Notes: a model not told the origin generated them from the sequence alone. A stretch of DNA of 64,000 nucleotides from Manihot esculenta (GCF_001659605.2 NC_035170.2:25648020-25712019); one strand, 5' to 3'. Shown: positions 1-13,470, numbered from the stretch's first letter. Translations and numbers: made by a program.

Positions 1-1413
1 AGCAAGGCACAACCCGATTCTGCCCTATGTATTCAGGCACCAAAACTCTCAAATACTCACACCCAACTTCTCAAAACATGCATACTCATTCATCAAGCAT
101 AAGGGGCATAAAAACTAGCCTAAACCCCAACAAACAACAATAAAAACTCATAAGAGCAAACATTCATTAATAACCCAACTCAAACCTTAAAACTTTAGAT
201 CTATCCATTTCATGCATCAACAGCCCTTAACCCCCTTTAAAACTTATTTAAAACATAAAAATAGCAAAGATCTAGGCTCACCTCTTGGAGATCTAAGGGT
301 AGCAGCAAACCAAACTTGGAAATGAGAGGAAAACGATCTCCGGAGATCTCCAAGGTTTAAAAACTTAGATTCAAGTTCAAATCTTCAAAAATAAGAGAAA
401 ACTCATGAATTTTTGAAAGATTTGAAGGAAAAACAACAAAAATATCAAAGGATGGAAAGAACTCACCTCTGCCCGAAAATGGAGAGAAAAACTCTCTCAT
501 TTTCGGGCTGAAGGCCTCTTATAGGTGGCTGAATAAACTACCTTCGGGGGCCGAAAGAGGAGATCCCGCGGCTGCTGTCATACCCGGCTAGATTCAGACA
601 TCGGAATTCCTACCGTCCGGTGGCATTTGAGGATGTCAGAGGTCTTTGGACGGGTAAGAGAAAGATTTCTAAAATATTTGCAAGTGTTTTAAAGGTTTAG
701 CGTAGAAAACGAGTTGAGTTTCATGGAGAATTGGCCAAAGGAGTTTCTGTTATGTTCGGCCCCCGAAGGTGAAGTTCGGCCGCCGAAAGTGCCCAATGTT
801 CGGCCCCCCAAAGGTTATGTTCGGCCCCCGAAAGTTGCATGGTTTTGCATGCAGTTTCGGCAGCCGAAGCTGAGGTGGTCGGTTAGTTGTGCATGCTCTT
901 CAGTCCGTGGTTTGGCCAGGTGTTCACCTCCAGATCATGACCAGAGGTTAGGCCACGTCTCCCTTGACTCATCTGCAAGCTTTTAATCAGCTCATGCAGA
1001 GGGTTGCTCGTTTGCAAGAGGTTTTGCAGGTTTTGAGAGAAAAGAGAGGTTTTGGTGGTTTGAAGCTTGTGAAGGGGTAGTCGGCTTGCTACGGGTCCCG
1101 GCGGCCTTAAGCCGATCTGGATCCTAGTGCCAGTGATGGTTCGGGCCGTTACCGAGGGGTACCGGTTTCCGGGTCGTTACAGCTGCACCACCTTCGGCGG
1201 CCGAACTTGAAGGTTCGGCGGCCGAACTTGGATTTTCTTTCAAAACTATTTTCTTCCTTTCTTTTAACTTAAAACCTTAAAATCTTCAAATTCATTTTAT
1301 AAAAACCTTATTTTACCCTTCCTAAGGAGATTCCAACTTCGAGATTCCGAATTCCAACAAAGATTCCGTCGAAAGATTGGAATTCTGACGCTGGAGTCTA
1401 GCCAGGTATTACA
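1..1413 (-). mobile_element. 3' LTR (partial) of a reverse-oriented Ty3/Gypsy chromovirus
   Basis: Read on the minus strand, the LTR starts at 1413 with TGTAATACC, directly after a polypurine tract, and runs leftward off the window. It shares with the complete LTR at 52385-54743 the TGTAATACC start, TTCGGCCGCCGAA-type motifs (near 1190-1220), a CACCTATAA promoter-like box (near 520-530) and the splice-donor-like AAGAGGTGAG (near 280-290). It is interrupted at 576-1181 by a separate solo LTR. The far end lies outside the window, so the full length is unknown. It is clearly diverged from the intact copy, which suggests age. Confidence 0.82.
576..1181 (+). mobile_element. Short solo LTR nested inside the reverse 3' LTR
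   Basis: The unit begins TGTCATACCCGGCTAG and ends GGGTCGTTACA, the same ends as the chromovirus LTRs at 30568-32701 and 52385-54743. It is flanked on both sides by the 5-bp target duplication GCTGC (571-575 and 1182-1186). At 606 bp it is far shorter than the 2.1-2.4 kb relatives, because most of the middle is missing. The flanking LTR resumes after the duplication, so this is a nested insertion reduced to one LTR, normally by recombination between two LTRs. Confidence 0.88.
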
Positions 1414-1428
1414 TTCTTCCCCCCCTTA
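1414..1428 (-). other. Polypurine tract of the reverse chromovirus
   Basis: On the minus strand a run of purines with seven consecutive G lies directly before the TGTAATACC LTR start. It matches the tract before the 3' LTR of the intact element at 60066-60078. The role (primer for plus-strand DNA synthesis) is known for the class. Confidence 0.8.
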
Positions 1429-1512
1429 AGAACATTCGTCCTCGAATGTTCAACACAGCAAACAAGCAAGCATAAATATCAATAACACACATGAAAGCAT
1501 ATAACACTTACT

Positions 1513-4500
1513 TTAAAAGAGATAAGGGTATTGTTGGAGTATGGACTCCCGGGTCTCCCAGGTGCACTCTTCCATGTTATGGGGATTCCAAAGGACTTTC
1601 ACCATCGTGATTTCCTTGTTCCTCAGCTTTCTGATTTGCGTGTCTATGATCCGCACTAGCTGCTCAATATAGGTGAGATCTCCTAGGATCTCTATATTAG
1701 ATTCATTAAGAACCTTGCCCGGATCTGACACGAACTTTCGTAACATAGAAACATGGAAAACCAGATGGATCCTCTTCATAGAAGCAGGTAAATCTAACTT
1801 GTAAGATACATTCCCAATCCTTCGCGGGATTTCAAAAGGCCCAATATACCTTAGAGCTAGTTTATCTTTCTTTCCAAAATGAATCACGCCCTTCATAGGA
1901 GACACCTTAAGCAACACCATATCCCTCTCCTGGAACACAACATGCTTCCTGTGGATGTCTGCATAGCTCTTCTATCTGCTCACCGCTGTTCTGATCCTCT
2001 CTTTAATGATAGGCACTACCCTGCTGGTGATCCCTACTAACTCTGGCGCTGCTAAAGCCCCTTCTCCTACTTCCCAACAGACAGGTGACCTGCACTTCCT
2101 CCCACATAGAGCTTCATAATGAGCCATCCCTATGCTAGCATGGTAACTGTTATTGTGGGCAAACTCCACCAATGGTAGATGTTGCCTCCAAGAATTGCCA
2201 AAGTCTAGCACACACATTCTTAACATATCTTCTATCGTTTGGATGGTCCTCTCTGACTGTCCATCAGTCTGTGGATGGAAGGCAGTGCTAAAGTTTAGCC
2301 TTGTGCTCATAGCATTTTGCAAACTCTGCCAAAACTTGGAGGTAAACTAGGATCCCCTATCTGACACTATCGAAATTGGAGCCCCATGCAGCCTGAAAAT
2401 CTCTTTCACATATAACTGCGCCAATTTGTCCACAGAGTAACCACTCCTGACAGGAATGAAGTGAGCAGATTTGGTCAATCTGTCCACTATTACCCATATA
2501 CAGTCTAGTCTGTTTGGACGTTGCTAGTAACCCCACCACGAAATTCATCGCCACATTTTTCCATTTCCACTCTGGAATCGGTAGTGGGTTGAGCATTCCA
2601 GCTGGCTTCTGATGTTCCAGCTTCACCCTCTGACATGTTTCACAAGTGGACACAAACTGCGCCACTTCCCTCTTCATAGCTGGCCACCAATAAACTCTCT
2701 TCAGATCCTGATATATTTGGGTGGCCCTAGGGTGAACATTGTACCTAGCATTATGAGCCTCTCTCATAATGTCTCCCTTCAAACTTACGTCATTTGGTAC
2801 ACATAATCTGTTTTCGTAACGGAGGATCCCTTTGTTGTTGAATCTAAACTCACCATTCTTGCCTTTCTGAAAAATTCTCGCTATTTTCATCAACTCGGGG
2901 TCCTCGTGCTGTTTCTGTGCCACTTGCTCTAGAAACACGGGTGTCACTCTCATCTGAGCTACTAGTGTACTTGTACCAGACAACTCTAGCTGTAAACCCT
3001 CATTAATGAGCTTGTAAAATTCCCTCATCACCGGTCTTCTCTCTACTGAGATATGAGATAAACTGCCAAGTGATTTCTGGCTGAGAGCATCCGCTACTAT
3101 ATTTGCCTTACCCGAATGATACTGGATCTTGCAATTATAATCACTAAGCAGTTTTACCCATCTTCTTTGCCTCAGGTTCAACTCTTTCTGACTCAAGATG
3201 TATTGCAAGCTCTTATGATCTGTAAAGATCTCACATTTTACCCCATACAGGTAATGCCTCCACATCTTGAGTGCAAAGATCACAACTGTCATCTCTAGAT
3301 CGTGTGTGGGATAATTCAACTCGTGCTTCTTCAGCTGTCTAGAAGCATAAGCAATTACCCTCTCGTTCTATATCAACACACAACCTAGTCCCACTCGGGA
3401 TGCATCACAAAACACTGTGAAATCCTCATTACTCGTAGGCAGAGCTAACACTGGTGTTGACGTCAGTCTTCTCTTTAGCTCTTCAAAACTTTCTTCACAC
3501 TATTCTGATCAAACAAACCTCTGATTCTTTTTGGTCAATCTGGTCATAGAAGCAGCAATTTTAGAGAAGTCCTGGACAAATCTCCTGTAGTAACCTGCCA
3601 AACCCAAAAAGCTTTTAATCTCTGTCATTATAGTGGGTCTGGACCAGTTAGCTACAGCTTCTACTTTCTTGGGGTCCACCTCGATTCCCTTTTCTGACAC
3701 CACATGCCCCAAGAAAGTGATACTCCTCAACCAGAACTCACATTTAGAGAACTTGGCATACAAGTCGTGTTCTCTCAGGGTCTGCAACACAATCCTCATA
3801 TGATGGACATGCTCCTCTGTGTTTCTGGAATAAACCAAGATATTGTCAATAAAAACAATAACAAAGTGATCCAGAAACTGGCTAAAAACTCTGTTCATGA
3901 GATCCATGAATGCTGCAGGGGCATTTGTTAACCCGAACGGCATCACTAGGAACTCATAATGCCCATTTCTGGTCCTGAAAGCTGTCTTGGGTACGTCTTT
4001 CTCTCTGACTCTCAATTGATGATACCTGGATCTCAAATCTATCTTAGAGAAACAACCAGCTCCTGCTAGCTGGTCAAACAGATCATCAATCCTGGATAAC
4101 GGATACTTGTTCTTGGTAGTGACTTTGTTCAACTGCCTATAGTCAATACAAAGTCTTAGAGATCCATCCTTCTTTCTTACGAACAAAACTGGAGCACCCC
4201 AGGGTGAGGTACTAGGTCGGATGAAACCCTTATCTATCAATTCTTGCAACTGTTCTTTCAATTCCTTCAACTCGGCAGGTGCCATCCTATAGGGAGGGAT
4301 AGAGATGGGTCTGGTTCTGGGCATTACTTCAATTTCGAACTCTATCTCCCTAGCAGGTGGTAAACCTGGTAGCTCGTCTGAGAAAACGTCAAGAAACTCC
4401 CTGACTACGGGAACTGAAGTTGGTTTCCTAACCTGACCATTTAACTCTATGACATGTACAAGAAACTCCTGACAACCCCTCCTAAGCAACCTATGAGCCT

Positions 4501-4868
4501 GCAGGGCAGATATCAAACCTCTAGGCATACCTATCATGTCTCCTCTAAAGACGACCCCTGATCCATCTTGTTCTCTGAACCTGACTACCTTGTCTCTGCA
4601 GTCCAAAGTAGCACCATGAGTAGAGAGCCAATCCATCCCTAGAATGACGTCAAAATCGGTCAAATCTAGAACTACAAAGTCAGCTGGAAGGCAATTATCC
4701 TCAACAAAGACTGGACTGAACTGGCAGACTGACTCTGCTACAGATGGATCACACTTGGGCCCACTGACCCAAAGAGGACACTCTAGCCTGGAAGCTATCA
4801 AACCTAAACTCTCTACGGCTTTCGGAGAAACAAAAGAATGAGAGGCATCAGGGTCCATAAGAGCCTCA
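1513..4868 (-). pseudogene. Decayed Ty3/Gypsy (chromovirus) pol: protease, RT, RNase H, integrase, chromodomain-like tail
   Basis: Minus-strand frames follow the intact polyprotein at 54982-59970 almost domain by domain. The protease core MDPDASHSF (glycine of the usual DPGAS replaced by D) and the RT, with FIDNILVYS in place of FIDDILVYS, lie at 4858-3509. RNase H and the integrase zinc region are at 3319-2357, the integrase core at 2322-1972, and the chromodomain-like tail ending in a PYLF motif at 1938-1513. A frameshift and stop near 3500, an in-frame stop near 3370 and a frameshift near 2515 break the frame. The altered RT active-site aspartate would itself be inactivating. Gag is missing: homology stops just upstream of the protease at about 4868. 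It cannot encode a working polyprotein. Confidence 0.9.
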
Positions 4869-5135
4869 TGAGTATGGTGTGCTGAGCGAGGACGCTCAGG
4901 TCTGTATGGGGGAAGGAACCCTATGTAGGTGGATTAAAGGTATCACACATCGAAAAGAGGTTAGAATGGGCATGGTCTTATAAGGGCATGCCCTAGACAC
5001 CCTAGTGGACGCATTTTGAGAAGAAAGGGTAACCAATTCCTTGACCCAGAAACAAAACCGTGAGAGAAGAAATGGTAACAATCTCTTGACCCAAAGCAGA
5101 TAATATTCACTGGAGTGGACTCAAAGGATGTTACA
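4869..5135 (-). mobile_element. LTR-like fragment joined to the truncated pol
   Basis: On the minus strand this segment starts TGTAACATCC at 5135 and has moderate GC content, unlike the AT-rich DNA to its right. It contains two near copies of a GGGTCAAG(A/G)(A/G)ATTG..TTACC motif (near 5090 and 5040) and a CGATGTGTGATACC motif near 4950 of the kind seen at LTR ends. It abuts the truncated protease without homology to the chromovirus. I read it as part of another LTR or a deletion junction; no duplication was found. Confidence 0.4.
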
Positions 5136-8100
5136 ATACTATTATAAAATTTTGTTAAAATCATTATGATTTTGATTTTAATCTAAATACCATTACAAAA
5201 TTTTATTAAAATCGTTATGATTTTAACTTGAATCTAACCGTTATAATTAGCGTCTATCTAATAAGAAAAAGAATGTAATTTATATTATCGTTGTGGATTG
5301 ATGCATGTATGGATTTATATACCAAAGGAAAATCTTATCAAGATTGTTATGGTTTTGATTTAAATCTAGTGATTACACTTAACGAGTCTTTAACTCTCAT
5401 TAAAAAAAAAAAAAGAATACAATTTGTATCAAATAACTATTTTACCCTTATATTTAAGACATATTATTTATAAATTTTAACTAATCCAACTCATTCTGTA
5501 AAATTATTATTCTTTATAAATCGACTACCATATGTGTTCTTAATTTGCAGAATTTATGTGATTTCAGAAAATTTACTTTTTTAGAAAAATTAATGATAAT
5601 CAATTTTCAAGCATTATTTCAATTTTTCTTTTTGCCCTTTGTAATATTTTACATTTTTTCAATAATTTTTATGTACATTTAGCCATTAAGCCCTCAATTT
5701 ATTACAAAATGTTATTTTATCTCTCAATATTATTTTTATAAATTCTTTATAATTGAAATGTAATGTTTATTCTCTTTCATGTCACATTAATTATATTATT
5801 CTATAATTGGAAGTTGACAGGTGATATGCCACTGCTTCTACTTTACAATGATTATATTATTCACAAATTTAAAAGTTGATATTGGCTAAATTTAAGATAA
5901 ATATAATGTTGAGTGGAAAAAATATTTTTTCATAAAAAAGATCAAAGGGTAAAACACAGAAAAGAAATACATTCTGCCTTTTTGCTATGATTTTTTTGAA
6001 ATATATCGATTTTTTGAAATATATCAATAATTTTACTTATAAATGTTTTCATTAATAACATTAATAAATATATGTTATTTTGTTATTCACTATAGATAAA
6101 ATTTATCGATTAAATTATTAAAAAATTAATTACTAAAATAAATTAGCGACCACCATTTTAAATACCAATAATAAAATCACCAATCATTTATCGACAAAAA
6201 TTCTTAATTATATTTTTATTTTTAAGTGCAATTCAGCATAAGCTATAAATCATATTCAGCAATATTAACTATTTTAGCATTTATTAGTTGTTTTAGTGGT
6301 GGTTAGTTAAATATTATAATAATTAATTTTTTATAATTCACTATTTTAATTTTTAAATATTAATATTTTAAATAAAATAAAACTCTTAATATTATATTTA
6401 AAATCATAAAAGATTTACTATTTAATTTCTGAATATTATCATTATTAATAATTTAATTTTATATTTTTAAAAATTTATTAAAATATCATTATTTTTTTTC
6501 TATATAAAGAAAATAATTATTTTTTCTATTTTTACGATTAAAAATATATTAAAAAATTAAAAATTGAAAAAAATTAAAAATTAGATTATCAAGAAAAAAA
6601 AAGGAAAGAGAGAAATAAAAAAATTATATTTTTAAAAGTTGAATTATTTAGAAAGAAGAAATTGAGTTATCAAGCGTTTAAAAATTTTCTCTTTTATTTT
6701 TTATATACTCTTAACATAAAAATATGAAAGAAATATTTTATTAATATATTAAAAGAATAAAAATTTTTAATAAACTTTTAAAATCAAGACAATGATTTAT
6801 TATTAATAATAATATATATAAATTAAATAATAAATTTCCCTCGCATCATTACCGAATAAAGTCGTAAGTTTTCCTTTAGTGGGAGCACGCAGTATGATAA
6901 TTAGCGAATTAATGACTGGTGTTTATAGAAAAATATTAAAATTGAATATAGTAGATTTGTATCAAGTTAAGCATCCTTCTTCTCAATACCTAATTCAAAT
7001 ATTCTTTCTAACATAATTAAATCTTTCAAACCAAAATAATTATTATATATTTATATGAGCAATTGATTTTTTTTCTGTGTGAAATTGCAACAATATATAG
7101 TTTTATAATTTAAATTATTACTTATTTTATAAATTAAATTAATATTTACCTCTATTTAATGAAAATTGTTTATTCTTACAAGGAAATCTAAAAATCAAAT
7201 TAAGAATTATTATTTTCCTTTTATAAAAAAAGCAAACTTTTTTTTTATTACAATTTTGAAGATATGCCATAAAGTTTTTAACTTTTAGAATTTGCCTTTC
7301 TGTTATCTTTTTTGGTACTGCCTTTTGTCTGTGCTTTTTTAAAAAAATATATATATTTTTTGTTACTTTTTTTAGAAAAATAAAAGAGCTTCTACTAATA
7401 GGAAAGATATATATATATAAAATACAAAAATAATTTAATATAAGAAAGTTTAAAATTCATTATTTATATCGAGATATTCACTTTAATATTAAAAAATTAA
7501 AAGAAAATAGAAATATAATTATGAAAATTTGTCTCTAAATGGTCTAATTAATTTTAGTGTTAAATTTTTTTTTATAATTTAATTTATAAATTTCATCATT
7601 ATTTTTTATATTTATTTTTTTAATAATTTATTAATTACATTTAGTTATATATATACTTATTTAATTTAAATGTGTTATTTTATATAAAATTACTTTTTAA
7701 AAAATAATTTAACTAGATTAAAATAAATAAGTTATTTCTCAAGAAAAATTCTTAATTTTTTAAAAAGTCAAAAAAAAAAAAAACCAACTAAACATAAATA
7801 ATTTTTACACTTTTTAAAAATTTTAAATTTTCTAACTGAATTACCTTCAATCAAATAAGGAATAATAATTTAGAATGAAGTAGTTATATTTAATTTAAAA
7901 ATAAAATATATTTTAAAGTTTATCTATTTTGCTTTAAATGTAGAGTTAATGAAAAAAATGGCTGTATTTTTAATTTTATTATAATTACACCTTATATTTT
8001 TTTTATTAATTAAAATATAAATTTTTAAAATTATTTAAATTATATTCTTATTTGTATCATTAAAAACTAATAAAATTGTCATATTCTTATCAGCAAATTT

Positions 8101-9730
8101 TAGATAAAATTGATAATAATTTAAAATTTTAAAGGTATGAAATTTTTTTATAATTATTTATTTTATTAATTTTTTAAATTCACCCTAAATATTAATATAA
8201 TTTAAAAAATATAATGAATTAGTATTATCTTGATAGTTAAAAAGAATAATTTTAAAAAGAATATCTTAAAAAATTATTTTAAATATTTTTAAATTAAATC
8301 ACATTAAATATTATTTTAAATTATTTTTTAATACTTAATAACTAATATATTTAATAAGATTATTTTCTTCACAATAATTTAATGTTAAATAGTAAATATA
8401 TTAGATAAATTTAAAAATTCATTGGTAATAATTTTAGTCAAAATAAAATTAAATATAAATTAGTTTTATTATTATAAAATTATTAATAAAAATTAAAAAA
8501 ATGGAATAATAATAATATTAATTTTTAAATATATTTAAGAATGAAAAAGAATATTTTGATAATTTTACATATTTCTAACTATACAAATAATGGTATAAGT
8601 AATGATAAGATGTATTTAATAAAATATTTAAAAAATAATATTTAATTGACAAAAAAATAAAAATACAGAATAAAATTATAATACATAATTTTTTTTATGT
8701 TTAATTCTAAATTTTATTGATATAATGTTAATGATATAGCGTTAATTCATTATTTTTTTAATAGTATAAATAATAATAATATATTATAATTAAAGTAATT
8801 TTAAAAAATTAAATTTTAATCAATAAAAAATACATAATATAATTACAACAAAATTAAAAATATAAATTTTTTTTACAACTAACTCGAAATGTATATACAT
8901 AGCTAAAAGGATTCGGAGACTTTATACGTCACGGTGTGTTGACTTTGCATGTGGAAACATACAGTAGTGGAATAACCAAAACGACATTGCAAAGAAACTG
9001 CCTCCATTTCTTTGATGTGTAACTCTGCCTATATATGCATGCATCTTCTTTCTCTCTCTCTTTTTTTATTTCTTTAAATCTATATGGATATATATTCTTA
9101 TCAAATCCCAAATCAAAGTATATATAAAAATATGAGATTTAATAATTTTTATATCCTCCAACATAATTTTTTATTATAAAATTATTATATATTCTCTTTA
9201 CATTATAAAAAAATTAATTATTTAATTTTTTTAAAAAATTTATTAATTAGTCCTTTTATTAATTTTATCTATTATATATTATGGGTAAATTTTAAAATAT
9301 CTTTAATATTTTACACTGATGAAGGGCATACCGACCACAATGTAAAAGAAAGTAGCCAAAAATGAGAAAAGGAGGGAGTAGGTGAGGGTGGCAATGCACT
9401 TAGTGAATTAAGAATGATGAAATTAGAAATGTTAAGTAGTGCACATTACTATTAAGGACCTAATCTATGAGCAGTTTAATGTAGGTGAAAATTGGGACAA
9501 GGGAACCATCTCAAAAGCTTGTCGGTCTTAGGCAAAAGTAGACACATTTGGTTTCAATATGATGCTCAAATTTAAGCTTCAATTGGCTTCTTCATCAATC
9601 TCTTTATGGTAGATGATTTTATCCCTTCATTAGTCCCCCCTCCCCAATAAATCAATAATTTTATACCGTTCATTCAAATATTTATTGATACTGTTAACAG
9701 TCTCGTTAATTTTTAAAATTTTTTTAAAAA
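5136..9730. other. AT-rich intergenic DNA without a supported gene
   Basis: Both strands are dominated by A/T runs, TA repeats and frequent stops. Open stretches are at most about 60 codons, with no recognisable domain. The left end holds imperfect repeats (5141-5390), and a less AT-rich, promoter-like patch lies near 8900-9110. From 9310 to 9660 there is a more balanced, non-coding stretch of unknown nature. Confidence 0.7.
5141..5390. repeat. Imperfect direct repeats of about 50-60 bp
   Basis: Three related units contain a TAAAATC(A/G)TTATGATTTT-like core followed by AATCTAA: about 5141-5190, 5191-5240 and, more diverged, 5328-5372. The first two are adjacent. No coding potential. Confidence 0.55.
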
Positions 9731-10229
9731 TGATGACCGCTGGATTTTCTCACCCCGGTTTGGGGCCAGGCCCACGACACCAGCCCATCATCTAGAGGCC
9801 CTCAAGCCTCATCACATGCATCAAGTCCGGTCCACTCAGTCTGGAGATCGGACTCCCATCAATCTTCTCAATCAGGCCGGCTTAGCCCTTTGGGCCAGAT
9901 GAATAAAATCCTCTCTGGGTTCAGCCCATATCATATCATCCGGTCCGGCCCAGAATCAGGAAGAAGACCTACTCATCCTTCACTTGGGACCACCCGTACG
10001 CGCGTCCGGGAGAATCAGGGGCCGTTACGCATGGGGCAGCGATCTGATTTCCTCGTACGTCCATATCAACGTAACAGGGACAGGTGGCCCAATGACATAC
10101 ATTCTGTTACACGTCATTAGCGAACAAAAGAAAACATATAAAAGAAGAAATACTCTCCTCTAGGTCTAAGTTTTTTCCAGTTTTACTGAATCTATTGTAA
10201 AACCCTATTTTCTGGATCTCAGATCATCA
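9731..10229 (+). mobile_element. Solo LTR of a Tat-like Gypsy family
   Basis: This 499-bp unit starts TGATGACCGCTGGATTTTCT and ends CAGATCATCA. It is closely similar along its length to the 498-bp LTR at 47810-48307, including the ACATATAAAAG TATA box (near 10134). No primer binding site or internal region follows. The flanks AAAAA and AAAGA are a poor match for a target duplication, so the TSD is uncertain or mutated. Confidence 0.88.
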
Positions 10230-13200
10230 AAAGATATTGGAGAAAAGATAATCTTATTTCATTATCTAGTTAATTGATTAGAACAACATTATTTTCTTAA
10301 TATTGGAAGAAAGTTTCAAGGAGCACAAAGCTCTAACAAGGGAGCATTTGCTGCTTTAGAGTATGGACCACATCCAAATATGTGATACAAGAGAAGAATA
10401 ATGTCTAAGACCTCTAATGAAGCAATGTCATTTCTCCAATCTTCCATACTTGATGGCTTTTTATTAAAGTTTGGAAACAGTGACATTTCTGATGTCTAGT
10501 TTTTGCTATTTGTCCCTATAACATGAAAAGTTATTAGAACATTTTACATCATTTGTAGATGGTATTATTGATTTCCTTATACTTTTTACAATTATGGAGT
10601 TGGAATCTTTCCATCCATCATTATTGTTTTTACTATTATAATGAAATTTGTAAAAGCAGGGAGTTCAATTTTTATCTTATAGCCAACATTGCATGTGCCC
10701 ATTTGGCCTAAAGAAGAAGCAGCCAAAATAAAAAAGAAAAATTCATGCACATTATAACTCCAACTGAGATTTATCTAATCCTAACTGAAAATAGCAATTA
10801 GATTTTTTTTTTCTACAATTGATTATGACTGGAATTCCAATTCGATATATACTAATGAGTTAAATTTTATTAGCCAAAATTGTGTTAAGAGTTTGACAAT
10901 AAAAAATTAGTTCAAATAATCTATATATCTTTATAAATATGATAAAGTTGATCGTAAATAATTTAAATTAATATAGAAAAAATTATTATTTAGTTTTTAT
11001 AATATGGAGAAACTCATTAGTTAGTCTATTGATTAGTCTTTTCGTTAATTTTCTCTTTAAATATTTTACTATTCTTATGATTTTAAAAAAATTATTAGTT
11101 GATCTCTCATAATTTTAAAAAATTTATTAATTACTCTCTCCGTATCAGAGATATTTTAAATTTTTTTGCAGTACTTAACGGTTAAAATTCACAGATAGAC
11201 TAACTAGTAAAATTTTTAAAACGTTAGAGATATTTTAATATATTTTTTAAAAAACGATGAACAAATTAGTAAATTTTTTAATATTATAAAAACTAAATAA
11301 TAATTTTTAATTATATAATATTATCTAATTTTTTTTTCTATTAAACTTAGTTCATCCAAATGTTATATAAGATTCTCCCCTCCTGATTTATAAAGATCTT
11401 ACATATGTTCATGATTTGTTTCTTTAATATATTTTTGTAAAATTATTTATTTCTTGAGAAATGTTATTATATTTGTTTTGATATTATGTTATAGCCCACA
11501 CCAACATGTTTTAAAAGTTATGAAAAAAAAAATGATGATGCAATGATTTTGCAAACTATTTAATGTTTTTTACTTGAAATTTTGAATAAAAAAATATCTA
11601 AATTTTAAAATTAAATTTATTGATTTACACTCAAAAGTAAGAATATTTATTTAAATTGTTGGGTTAAATCAAGGATTTAGCCTAAAATTAAAAAAAAAAA
11701 ACATTTTATTTTTTTTTTAAATTTGAAATATGGTAATATTAAACGTTCAATAAATAAATAAAAAATGAAAGTGGAGTATGAAGCAAAAAAGGAACATAAA
11801 AATGTAACCAGACCAGAAAAAACATCTCATTGGATTGTAAAAGCTAAGCGTTGTAAAAGCTAAGCATTTTTTTTTAAATTTTTTGAGAGAAAAAAAAAAC
11901 CAATTAAGGCACTGTCAATCTTGTTGAACACGTGGCAGAAAGCGATAGGTTGGTCGGCAAGAAAAGTCAAATGTGGCAGTGCAGGACAACCTAAACAGAG
12001 AGAGAGAGAGGGGGGGTAATGTTTGTTAAGTTATGGTTTGATTTAAAAGTACAAGGAAAGAGGAATTGAGGTGAAAGCGGGGGACAAAGTGGAGACAATT
12101 CATTTGAATCCTAAGTGGATCCCATAAACGTTATAGAAAAAGGTTGGTCCATTATTAATCCTATTTATCTTAAAATTTGGAGAAACAATTAATTAAATTA
12201 ATTTTAATTTTAATTTTAATTTTCATTATCTAATCCAAGACTACCACATACTCATTAGGGCTAAATTCCAACTTTCATCCAATATTAGGAAAGAGGGTTT
12301 TTTTTCCCCTTCTCATTAGTGGGTTAGAAGAATGTGAATAAGCATGATAGGGATTGATTATGAATTTTAATGGACCTCATCCCTAATACAAACCCTTAAA
12401 TTTTGGGTATGACATAATCCACTATTATTTTTTATGCACATTTCCCTAGATTTCAGGACTTATATATAAATATAAATTAATTAATTTTAATCAATGTACT
12501 TTCAAATGAAACTTGATTCCTTGATGGTGGCAAATTAAAATTTCCAATCAATTTGAGTTTCTGTGATAAAGCACTTAATAAAGAAGGATTGCACATTGCA
12601 TCCCACACTCTCAAACAAAATGGCAAATTGTCTAAATTTCGTAGTAAACTCAAATTTGTTTTTATAATTATCGATTTTACGACTTAATTAACGAGTTAAA
12701 TAGGGCTAAACAATTTGAATAACAATGATGTATCGCGTGAATAATTTTAGTAAAAATATAATTAATTTGAGAATTTAGTACAAGTGTAATTGTAAGTGGT
12801 GGACAATTGAGGCTAAATCTTTTTATCCTATTTTTTTGACGCAGAAGGAAATTAAAGAGAAAGAAAATGGACAATGACTAGAAGCAGCAAAAAAGCTGAA
12901 AAAGGATAAATACATGTTATGTTTGGCCTTGCAAATTAGGAGCATGTTCAAACATTACATTGCTATTTTTGTCTAATTTGTGAAAGTTCATTAAGATTTG
13001 ACATCCCATTGTTCAATTCTAAGACATATGCTTGTCAATAATCTCTATCTAACCAATCACTTGCAAAACAAAATTTGGATGCCAAAAATTTTTTTTTTTT
13101 AAATCTAATTTCATTGCTTGATTGAAATATTAAAAAAAATTGTATCAATAAATTTATGTAAAAAAAATTTAGTGGTATTAATTATTTTTTTTAAAAAATG

Positions 13201-13283
13201 CTTTTCCCATTTGACATTATTTAGCCCATTTATTACCGGCTAGGTCAATCTTGAAAATTACTTTGGCGTCATCGCCACATAAA
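10230..13283. other. Intergenic DNA without a supported gene
   Basis: Moderately AT-rich sequence with no credible coding frame. Noted within it: a GA microsatellite at 11998-12010, a duplicated TTGTAAAAGCTAAGC motif at 11835-11866, and a G-box-like CACGTGGC near 11930 in a less AT-rich patch (11900-12140). Confidence 0.65.
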
Positions 13284-13470
13284 GGGTAAACTGTAATTTA
13301 GTCCCTCTAATTTAGTGAAATGCAACCTTTCGTCCCTCTGTTTTAAAAAACCTTCAATTTAGTCACTGTAATTTTTAAAAACTATGTCATTAGTCCCTCC
13401 CATTAGATTTTCAGTTAAATCACTGTTAATTTTAGTTAAAAAGACTAAAATACCCATTCTCTCTCCTTCC
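13284..13470 (+). repeat. Left terminal inverted repeat of the Mutator-like element
   Basis: Reads GGGTAAACTGTAATTTAG at the outer end and runs to a TAAAATACCCATTCTC segment. The same sequence appears in reverse complement at 14627-14811, with a few substitutions and small gaps. Confidence 0.8.

Noticed and set aside
9890..10120. Open frames within the Tat-like LTRs (also 48003-48197)
   Set aside because: Non-coding LTR sequence; the frames are not conserved between the two LTR copies.
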